From positions 496,001-560,000 of the forward strand of contig ML058372.1 in assembly GCA_003013855.2 (NCBI GenBank): a DNA stretch of 64,000 nt, written 5' to 3'. Source of the stretch: Liriodendron chinense. Lineage: Eukaryota; Streptophyta; Magnoliopsida; Magnoliales; Magnoliaceae. Below, piece by piece: positions 54,997-64,000 of this stretch. The position numbers and the translations under genes were made by a program. Within the stretch, counting starts at the first letter, position 1. The number at the start of each line of letters is the position of its first letter. A model generated the notes under the pieces. The model worked only from the letters and a program-made list of their open reading frames with translations. It was not told the DNA's origin and made no database searches.

Positions 54997-56340
54997 ATGA
55001 CGGAGGCTTCGGGTTCAGATAGTGACACTCCGACTCGAGGACTTGATGACTTCTCATCAACTCTTAGGTTTACGCCGCCGCCTATGATTGATAGTGCCCA
55101 TTCAGCACACAAAGTATCATCTTCGGTGTTAGACTATGCTCCAGATTCAGAGGAGCAGTCGTGCATCTCTCTTGAATTCAACTCGTCGAGGCAATCAGTT
55201 GGTGATCACTCATCCGAATTTGCGATAAAGGTGGGTCGCATAGTTATGAGTCACGTGTCACCTCTATATTGTTGGGATAAAGTTTCTGTAAAGTTGCTAC
55301 AGATGGTTTGGACTCTTATTCAGGTAATGTGTAAGTATTATAATTTTTATAGTAATTCGTGTTAGTATCTTAAATCATGTCTGATTCTTTGTTTCAATTG
55401 TTGAAATAATCTCCTTCACAGGCACAATTTGATTTGGTTGATAAGCGTAGAGATTACGCCTTGAGAAAGGCGGGTAAAGCTTGGAGGAATTGAAAATACA
55501 GATTGGGAAAGAATTACAAGGAATTTGGTGAGACGGACGCAGCGAGGAAGGCGAATAAATTGAATAAATAGGGTCAAGTAAGAAGATTGGAAAAGGTTCG
55601 TTGACTTGAAGTCGACGAAGGAAGAGCAAGATAAAAGTGTTAAGTTTAAGGAACTTCCGGCGAAAATGAAGATCCAACACACAATAGGCAGAAAGGGAGT
55701 GGCTAATAGAGCCGAGGAATTGGTAATATATACGTCTATAATTTTTATTAAAATAAATTTGATTAAAATTGATTACTTATTTAGTTTTTTATTTAAAAAA
55801 AATAAAAAGACGATGGTCGTACGATTACAAGGACAGAACTATTTCTCAGCAGTTATACCAGAACTAATGGTTCCGCCGTAACCCCTGAAGTGAACCAATA
55901 CATTATGAGTAATCATAAATTTACTATTTAATTTAATTTTATTACAATTTTATTATACTAATTATCGTTCTATTTTTCAGTCCCAAATTAGGAACATAAT
56001 TGCGATGGATCCTACACTTGAACAGAGGGATTTTGATAGTGATCCCGTTGCAATGGTAAATATGTTATCTTTTTGTGTATATATATTTAATTAAAATTTT
56101 ATTTTATATTATAATTTATTGTAATTAAAATTTAATTTATATAATAGGTGTGTGGAAAAGATAGAAAGGGAAGGATACGCGGCATGAGAGACGGAGTAAG
56201 TAAGACTGATTTGCGTACAACGACTACGTATTGGTCTTATATAGATGAGATGAAGGGACAAATGTATTAGATGTCTTAAAAATTGAATACGGTGATGGAG
56301 CAGATGACAAACAAGAACCACCACCACCACCAGCAATAGT
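54997..56340 (+). pseudogene. CACTA second gene, Transposase_24-like, degraded
   Basis: It begins MTEASGSDSDTPTRGLDDF (54997). A segment at 55430-55490 reads DLVDKRRDYALRKAGKAWRN, typical of plant Ptta/En/Spm accessory proteins, then YKEFGETDAARKANKLN, a KFKELPAKMKIQHTIGRKG stretch (55640-55700) and an AFxPEL-like part. Stops and apparent introns break it. The 186-nt frame at 56634 may be a tail exon. Confidence 0.55.
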
Positions 56341-56378
56341 TCGGATCTACCTCCTAGCCGACTACACGATCATCTCAA

Positions 56379-56379
<1 letters not shown>

Positions 56380-56464
<85 letters not shown>
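56380..56464. repeat. (AT)n microsatellite
   Basis: About 42 uninterrupted AT dinucleotides lie in the CACTA 3' part. Its length is likely variable and unreliable in assembly. Confidence 0.95.
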
Positions 56465-56469
<5 letters not shown>

Positions 56470-57149
56470 CAATATCTATTAGGGTCCAATCATATGTAAA
56501 TTTAAAAAATTAATATTTAATTGTTTGTTATCAATAGGGAAGACCCGATAAGGGTAAACAATTAGCAAACTCTCCCTCTCCTAATTTAAGGGGTTGTAGA
56601 TGTTACTTGAAGAATGTTTGACGTAATAAAACTTTGACCAGTGTAGTATTAGTTCCAGATGAGGACTACAATCCAAATTTTTATAATATCTGCGTAGATG
56701 AGATATTTGATCGGTCTAGCGAGCTAGCGGATCAAGATAAACCTGAAGAGACATTTGCAGATATTGAAATTGGATCGATTATTAGATGGCCTCAACGTAT
56801 GACGGATAAACTCCATTAAGATTCTGATACATTTGTTTTTATTTTGTCGGATGATTTTTTTATGTACTTTGTTTTATTGTACGTTAAACATGGTTGATGG
56901 GTGATTGTATTTTGATACTTTATTACTTGTTGAGTGGTTTGAATATGGATTGGGATTGGAATGAATGCGTATGACTTAAAATTATAATGAATGTGGATTT
57001 GGATTAAATTGTAATGACTGTGTAGGTGGACTTGGATTATATTGGAATAACTGTATGTGGACTTAAAATTGGAATGAATGTTTATTAGGTTTCGAGCTCA
57101 GCCAGATGCCTTAAGGCACTAATAAACGAATATTTTTTAATTTTTTTTT

Positions 57150-57552
57150 CATGAATTCGGTGGCTCGAGTCATCGTTTTTTATAAATTTCGGCGGCTCTA
57201 GCTATCGTAATAAATAAAATATACAGTGGCTCATAGCCATCGTTTATGATAAATAACGGTCCAGGTCGTCAAATTGTATCTATCGAACGTTAAGGAAATG
57301 ACGGCCAGAACTGCCATTTATTTACAAAAATGGCGGCTTAGGGCCACCGAAATTTGTGCAACCATCTCTAAAAATGACAAGAATTACTCGACAACTTGGG
57401 CTTTGGTTGAATATATTTCATCGCACTTCGGCCGCCAAAAATCGTTTTCGGCAACAAAAAATTCAGCGCGCCAAAATGGCGTCAAGGGCCGTCGAAAAAA
57501 TAAATAAACGGCGGCTTCGGGTCGCCGTTTTTTTGTCCGTTTTCACATAGTG
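57150..57552. repeat. CACTA 3' subterminal repeats
   Basis: Short motifs such as GGCGGCT, GGTGGCT-like, GCCGTCG and CGGTGGCTC recur in both orientations every 20-40 bp up to the CACTATG terminus. These are the expected TnpA-type binding sites. Confidence 0.75.
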
Positions 57553-58867
57553 AGTCCATATCTAAACCATGATGACCACAAACCTATTAGAATCAGATAA
57601 ATATAAGAGAATAAACAACTCTAATGAATTAGAGGGTGTAATACTAAAAGAATAATGAGATTAATTATTATGAATGAATGAAGCTTATTTGCATATGATG
57701 TATATTTAAGAACTTGTCATTGATTTGGAATTTGGAGAAATTGTAGAAATCATATCATCAATCAGAGGTGACAGATCCCACCATATTTTCTGTGCACTTC
57801 AATTAATATAACATGTATGTATTTATGTTGTGTTGAATGGATGAGTGAATTTTGAATTGTATGTTTAAATTCGGTTATATCGATATGAAATCAATGCGTT
57901 ATTAGACATGTATGTGGTTGAAAAATGAGAAAAAAGAAACAAGTTGATTAATTTACCTCTCACATGGTGAGATGGGCTGTTGATGTAGTACCTCTCGAAT
58001 AGTGAGATGGCTTGTTGATGTGGTTTACTTTTCGAATAGTGAGATGGGTAATCTGACATGATTTATCTATAATATAGAGATACAAGACAGAACGGTGATA
58101 CTTGGATAGGAGCATTACTTGCACAATAACTCATGCATCATAATGTGTACTTGGAGGATCTCTTTGGAAGACTGGTAGGTACTTAAGTACTCAGTGTCCC
58201 AAGGACTCATCCTGGATGCCCACAATTTGTGGAAGCCTACTTTAGGAGTAGATGTTGGCCCTAGGAGGGTTGATGTGGGTTGATGGAGTCCAACCCAAGC
58301 AAGTGAATGCATTTCCCACTTGATACATGCATCATGTATTGCATTACATGACAACATTACATGTGGCATTTGTGCGGTTGAGATTAGTTTACTAGTTATT
58401 ACTTTAATCGTTGTGTGTATGATTTACTATTTTAATCGTTGTGTGTATGCTATATGTTGAGTTTGCTCACTAGGCTTCTCTTGCTAATAGTTTGTGGATG
58501 AAAAATAAATAGATTATGTTGAAGTTAACTCATCAGAATCAGTTCTTGAAAATGAAGTCGAACCAATGGATGAACCGCAGAATAACTGGCATTATTTGAC
58601 GGAAGAGGAGCTAGCTGCCCTGAATCAAGATACATAGACTGATGATATTATGTTAATTGTTTTTTGTTATTAAATTTCAGCAGTAATGACATTTGAATAA
58701 GTCCCGAATGGTTGAACTTGGTTAGATGATGTATTGGAACTTAGTGTGATCGCACGCCTCTATAGTAGTTTAACATGTGAATTAAGTACACTTGTGCACA
58801 GGTCATACCCCGTAACCTGTGCTTGAGGTGCACACTTTATGTCTGGATTTCGGGGCATGACATCTTA

Positions 58868-60119
58868 TCACAGATATATGAGTATTAAGCGACCACTTAA
58901 ACTAACACTCAACAACTCAAGTTTTCAAATGCTTGTTCTAGTCTGCATAATTAAACTGAATGGAGTTGACTCCTAATATGAAGTATTTAGCCAACATATG
59001 CACTTTTTCAATTTATCAAGTCATGTAGATATTTGGTTTTTAGTAAATATTGATTTGAATTTCTCTTAAAATAATATTATAATACATATACTTTTAAAAG
59101 GAATATTATCTGCAAAATATATTAAAAGCTTGATATTGCTGGTGGATAAGTCTTTTGGTGCGTATTGATAATTTTAGAAACTTCATGTGGCTGTCATGAG
59201 ATCTTCCCTACACATAAATTAAGTTTTTCCTAGTGCAACTGAGTTCGACCAATCTAAGAACCTTCGTCATCATATATTAAAGTAATGTCACTCAGTCTTA
59301 TCCTCTTGTACACGAGAAGAGAGTAGATAAAGACATAAGAGTTACCTATTGGACTAGCTACTTGTACGTTGCAATGATTAGATCGAATCAAAGCAATCCA
59401 TAGGTAATGAGTCCGATCATGTAGCTATAATCCACGTTATAAAGTAAATAATATTTGACATATTTAGGCCTACAATATGTAGGTCATCATCCATGAGGTA
59501 TGACACATTTCATATCCTTACGATATGACTTTTATTCAGGTCATAACATTGATCACGTAGATGAGTAATTGATGGATTATGTTATTTAAACTTTAATCAA
59601 TTTCATTTTAGCCTTTTAGGGTTAAAAGTGTATACAATATCTCATCACTCACATTCTCATCTTTTATTCTTCATAATAGAAGGAAGTTTACACCTCAACA
59701 TATAAACATCACCTCAGTTGTGCGTTTCTTATATATTCAGGACTAGTCTACTAGTGAGAGTAGTGACCAGCCTATCGACAACAAGATCTCAAAGTAAATG
59801 CTGATGATCTACACACCTAATTAATAATAGTACTTAATATTGAACAAAAAAAATGTTTATTCATTAGTGAAAGATAAAAGCTTACATTATATAATAATAT
59901 CACTCGAAATCTTTTTAGTCTCATCTGTTTTATGTGAACTTTATCATGGGTTCACCTAAAATCAATCTTTAGTTATAAACTTTATCATGGGTTCAACTAA
60001 CATCTCTTTAATGAGAATATAGCTGAGGATGACATTTTTTTATATTTTCCTTGATTATGGACATAATGATATTTGATCTCATATTAGACTTTTGGTGGTG
60101 TTTTGGGTTATTCGTTAAT
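58868..60119. other. Copia-2 interior, non-coding part
   Basis: AT-rich. Its 59076-59400 segment is a direct copy of 60518-60845 (about 330 bp, diverged), sharing AATACATATACTTTTAAAAG, GTGGATAAGTCTT, GTGCGTATTGATAATT and AGATCTTCCCTACA. No gene seen. Confidence 0.5.
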
Positions 60120-61640
60120 TTAATGGCAAAAGTGTTGTCTATTCTCAATAATATAAGTTTCTATTATCCAGACTTTGTAAGAATCTTTATTTTCAGTACA
60201 CACTTGTGAACAACAACACAAAATGTAATGTACTCGATTTCATAAATGAAAAGGATTGTGAATGTTTGTTTCTTACTCGACCATGAGATAACTCTCCGTT
60301 CGAGTAAGAATACATAGCTTGAAGTTGGCTTTTTTCCATCAGTGTTATTACCTCACGCTACATCAGAATATCCTTTAAGCTTAAGATTCATACCTTCATA
60401 ATACATCATCAAGTCATTGGTCCCTTTAAGATGGCAAAATATGCGTTTGACGGCTTACTAATGTTACCATCCCAAGTTACTCTGATAACGATTGACTATA
60501 CCAATTGCATAATAAACATTTAGTATAATACATATACTTTTAAAAGAAAAATTATCTTCAAAATCTATCAAAAGCTCAATATTGTAGGTGGATAAGTCTT
60601 CTAGTGCGTATTGATAATTCTGAAAACTTTGTGTAGCTATCGCGAGATCTTCCCTACATAGAAACCAAGTCACTTTCCTAATATAACTGAGTCTGGCCAA
60701 TATAAAAACATTCATTGTCGTATATTAAAGTAGTGTCACTCAATATCATCCTCTTATATACAAGATGAGAGTAGATAAGGACGCAAGAAGTCACATACGA
60801 AACTGACTACTCACATGTTGTAATAATTAGATCGAACAAAGCAATTTGTAGATAGAAACATTAATATTATTATTAAAATTTAGTTTAACCACACCGTTAT
60901 ATGAATATCCTTTGCATACAAAGAGACCATTCATGGTGATAACTAATTTATCAGACTTATATATTATTTTGAATCCTCTCTCATTGAGAAGATTAACTGA
61001 CATTAGATATTTAGACATGCAAGGTATATGAAATGCATTCATTAGTGTTAATCTTTTGCATGATGTAAACTGAAGTTTCACAAATCATTTCTTAACAACC
61101 TTTGCTCGAACATTATTACGCATCTTCACTCTTGTCCATTAGCAATACTTCATAGGTCTTAAAGATGTTTCGGTCCTTCGATATATATGAATGGTTGCAT
61201 CAATGTCTAACCACCATCTACCATAAAATTCTATCACATTGGCTTCAGTAACTATTGTTACAAGTTGATCTTCTATCATATTTTATTGAGCCTTTAGTTG
61301 TTTCTTCCTATGTTGGCATTGTTTTATGTAGTGTCCTATCTTGTTATAGAAGTAAGCTTGTTTTTCTTTATCTTTTTTTCTTAAACTCTGCATCATTCTT
61401 TGAATGAATGAATTTGAAGTTTTGAAATTTTAGCTTGCCTTCTTCCACTACAATTGCTTTGAAATGATTTTTCGAAATATCTTCTCATATTTAATGTATG
61501 AAGATATCGTTGAAGCCCTTTAGGAGTGTACTTCTTATTATGTTTCAATTTCTTATAAAAGCATAATGAGGGTAATTTTGTAATTACAACACCGACCATA
61601 AATTCTTCAAGAAATCTATATCACCAATCTTCAAATCGTC
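60120..61640 (-). pseudogene. Copia-2 gag-pol relic
   Basis: On the - strand, from high to low coordinates: gag near 61400-61600 (MVGVVITKLPSLCFYKKLKHNKK), a degenerate CCHC-like stretch near 61310-61350 (GHYIKQC), a pre-integrase segment at 60827-61081 (LQFTSCKRLTLMNAFHIP, LMSVNLLNERGFKI, MNGLFVCKGYSYNG), then an RNase H end at about 60180-60440 (LKGTNDLMMYYEGMNLKLKGYSD, SYVFLLERRVISW, YEIEYI). Integrase and most of RT are missing; the 60518-60845 repeat copy sits in that gap. Confidence 0.7.
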
Positions 61641-62701
61641 TACCAAGTCTTGTAGATAACTTATTTGGGAGAGAATTGGCAAATCATTTTTGTACTTGAA
61701 GTAGACATAGTTCTCGATAAAAAAAAAAATTGAGTATTGGCTTCCACAATTCCTTGGCAAATGATATTTTACTAATGAATAATAGGTTGAATGAACATTA
61801 CGGATATGACCTTTGTAAGAGAAATTATCCCCCTTTCTTTTCTTCCACTCTGCTTTAATTTCTTCAGAATTGCCGCCTTTTAGCTCAGTCAGAAAAGGAA
61901 GATCATCATTTAAGATAATTTTTCAGAATTCAGAAAGAATAATATCTTCTACTACTGCCTTGAGAAGAATTGACCACTAAAAAGTTCTAATCATACAAAG
62001 TCTTAATTCATTACTTGCATGGAATGAATCACTTCTATTGTGACTAAAGAAAAAAATCTATCTTAAATGTTTGAAAGTAGGAAGTAGTATATAATGGAGG
62101 AAAGAAGAAATTAATGATGAAAATATCAGATCTTACGATTTCAAGTCTTGACTTGAATAATCAATGTTTTAAGACAAATTTGTTGTCATTTTTTATACAC
62201 TCCAGCAAGTATAAAAGAATGAAGATGGCAAATGGTCTTCATAATACAATGAACTCACAGATTTCAAAATCAACACAAAGATTTGCACCTCTTCGTGTTG
62301 AACAAATCTTTAAAAGACGACATTAATATGCCTCACGAAAAACTTTTTCAAAAAGATAAGTGCAAAAGGAAAAAGATGAGAATGCAATATTTGATGGTTT
62401 GATCTGGGAATTATATATTTTTCTTTGGATTATAATATCTAGAATATATAGAACTTATAAGGACATTGTATCTTTGGAGAAACACTCTTATGTCTCTTTA
62501 GGATATTCATATACCAATTCGCAATAAGTAGTAGCTTTGCCATAAATGGACATGACCTATTGTCTTGTGGCAATTATTTTCATCTCTCATGAACAGACAA
62601 TTATTCAACAGTATAAAGTTGTTGCCACATGTGACTCGAATCCTAGTCACTACAACTGTTGCCACGTGTACAACATGTGGCACTGATACCACGTGTACAA
62701 C

Positions 62702-63173
62702 AAAATCGGATTGCGTGCGGAGTAAACTCAGTTGGGCCCACCTAGAATGTATGTGCTTTATCTATTCCGTCCATATGTTTTTCTAGCTCATTTTAGGGGT
62801 TGAGCCCAAAATTTAAGCATATCAAAATCTCAAGTGGACCATGCCACAAGAAACAGTGGGAATAATGATTTCCACCGTTGAAACCTTCCCTAGGCCCCAC
62901 AGTGATGTTTATTTGTCATCCAACCTGTCCATAAGATCACATGGATATGGATGAAGGGAAAGCACAAATATCAGCTTGATCCAAAACTTTTGTGTCCCCC
63001 GAGAATTTTTCAATGGTAGACATTCAGTTCACACTTTTCTTGTGGTGTGGTCCACTTTAAATTCTAATATGCTTCATTTTTTGGAACCATACCTAAAATT
63101 ATCTGTTAATATGGATGGATGGAGTGGATGAAATATGTAAATCACAGTGGGCCTCACTACGCAATCCGCTTAT
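62702..63173. mobile_element. Mutator-like MITE, 9-bp TSD GTGTA(C/T)AAC
   Basis: It is 472 bp, flanked by GTGTACAAC (62693-62701) and GTGTATAAC (63174-63182). The terminal repeats are AAAATCGGATTGCGT and, inverted, ATAAGCGGATTGCGT. The body holds GTTGGGCCCACC, CTCAAGTGGACCATGCC and similar family vocabulary. The matching position in the other Copia-2 LTR copy (about 41128-41150) lacks it, giving an empty-site control. Confidence 0.85.
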
Positions 63174-63322
63174 GTGTATAACTATCTCTTAGTTACTCTC
63201 AATCAACATTATAACTAAAACCTTAAGCGCCAATAGGTCAAATCCATGACTAGACTCTAGTTCACTCTTAATAACACCAAATCAAATGAGTCCGAACTAA
63301 ATGCTAAAAAGATTAGGCTCAT

Positions 63323-64000
63323 TAGGCATCGTGCAATGATGCATTCGTGTGAAGTACAAAGTACACTTAATAGAGCACCAAGAAATGCCCAAATAACCCT
63401 ACAACCCACAAGTCCCGTGAAAATTTAAACCTAGATTCCTATGACAAAAATCTCTCCTTTAAACACAAATCTAATAAGCATTTTTAATATAGTTTTCCAT
63501 GTACAATATATTTATTTGCTTTCTAAATAAATATTTTTATTTTTAAAATTTATTTTTCTTATAAAAACATAGCATGAATTAACTTAACATAGTACGATTG
63601 ACTAGGCCATGTACTGTTGTCAAAGATGGACCACACAAAACATCTTTGAAAGTACTCAACAAGACTCATCTCTAACACTGGCACGTGGCCCAATCAAATC
63701 TAACCCATCAAGTCATTGAAATATCCCCAGTGAACCAGTCACCAAGCAACCTACTTCCTGTAGGTCCTACCACTATGCTTACATGGCATTGAACCCGTTA
63801 TATACAGTGACACCCATGAAATATCCCCAATGAGCCCGTCACCAAGCAATCCACTTCCTGTTTCCTAGGGCCTACCCCTATGTTCACGTGCCATTGAACC
63901 CGTCGCATAAAGTGAGACCCACTAGGAGTAAAGGCAAAGCATAAAAATCAGTTGTCCAAAATTCTGGTGGGCATCCCCATCTTAGTTTCTTATATGTGGC
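63323..64000. other. Window end: unrecognised, with a two-copy tandem repeat
   Basis: Two units of about 100 bp (about 63717-63816 and 63817-63920) share GAAATATCCCCA(G/A)TGA, CCGTCACCAAGCAA-like, CACTTCCTG and CATTGAACCCGT. No coding sequence was seen. Confidence 0.55.

Larger units (their letters stand above)
44928..57552 (+). mobile_element. CACTA (En/Spm) transposon, 12.6 kb, TSD AGT
   Basis: The ends are CACTACGTGAAAATGGAC and, inverted, CACTATGTGAAAACGGAC, with a 3-bp duplication AGT at 44925-44927 and 57553-57555. The 3' subterminal region (57150-57540) is dense in GGCGGCT/GCCGTCG repeats alternating in orientation; the 5' end has a few (GGCGGCCTGGGCCGTCG). It carries degraded TNP2-type and Transposase_24-type coding on the + strand and a solo LTR. 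It splits the solo LTR 41937-58862. Confidence 0.9.
41937..58862. mobile_element. Solo LTR (Gypsy-like), split by CACTA, TSD TCTTA
   Basis: It starts TGTAACAACCTAAAATTTTG, ends ATTTCGGGGCATGACA, and is flanked by TCTTA at 41932-41936 and 58863-58867. Without the CACTA insertion it is about 4.3 kb. The TGTAAC...CA ends and 5-bp duplication fit a large Gypsy LTR. No internal region, primer-binding site or second LTR is present. 43070-43390 carries Mutator-like repeat vocabulary. Confidence 0.75.
37819..63322 (-). mobile_element. Copia-2, - strand Copia element, heavily interrupted
   Basis: Two LTR-like copies are recognisable. The left is about 37819-41274 without its insertion; the right is about 62092-63322 without its MITE. 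Each is about 720-750 bp net, and they share AAAGAAGAAATT, TTGACTTGAATA, AATTATATATTTTTCTTTGGA, TTGTTGCCACAT and GCCACGTGTACAAC. The left copy may extend to about 41795, where the - strand reads GAGTGGGAGATATTGAA, a Copia-type polypurine/LTR junction, with a TATA box near 41565-41575. Pol remnants on the - strand lie at 60120-61640. The right boundary and target duplication are unresolved. Confidence 0.55.

Overview
This window is plant nuclear DNA: AT-rich, intron-containing, and dominated by nested transposable elements (hAT, CACTA, Mutator-like MITEs, Copia, Gypsy, RTE and L1 LINEs, one tRNA-derived SINE). The many Mutator-like repeats built around 'GTGGGCCCACC' and the large introns suggest a woody angiosperm with a big genome, possibly a magnoliid. 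That lineage guess is from memory, not demonstrated.

One host gene can be reconstructed, on the + strand: a SOG1-like NAC transcription factor (NAC domain-containing protein 8 / SUPPRESSOR OF GAMMA RESPONSE 1 clade). Its six coding exons lie at 529-536, 9863-10001, 33399-33585, 33670-34169, 35578-35898 and 36022-36075. All junctions are GT-AG, phases match, and the product is 402 residues. Intron 1 (9.3 kb) and intron 2 (23.4 kb) are almost entirely transposon. A consensus E2F-type site and an overlapping upstream ORF lie before the start.

Intron 1 (537-9862) holds a hAT element nested in a related hAT element (each with a perfect 8-bp target duplication), a foldback element, an RTE LINE relic (- strand) and two L1 LINE relics (+ strand).

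Intron 2 (10002-33398) holds a small hAT, a SINE between duplicated hAT ends, and a deep nest. A hAT pseudogene (hAT-3) is split by a composite short-LTR retroelement. That retroelement is split by a second hAT (hAT-1), which is split by an apparently intact 5.8-kb hAT (hAT-2, 16966-22743) with a 1037-aa transposase, matching terminal repeats and a perfect 8-bp target duplication. Then come a Copia pol relic and a Gypsy relic, the latter carrying another small hAT.

Downstream of the gene (36076-64000) is intergenic transposon. A Copia element on the - strand (about 37819-63322) has one LTR copy invaded by a deleted Copia (38226-40948, TSD CTCTT) and the other by a Mutator-like MITE (62702-63173, 9-bp TSD). 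Its interior holds a solo LTR (41937-58862, TSD TCTTA) split by a 12.6-kb CACTA element (44928-57552, TSD AGT), itself carrying a solo LTR (47533-50026, TSD ACAAA). No rRNA, tRNA gene, CRISPR array or bacterial-type operon was seen.
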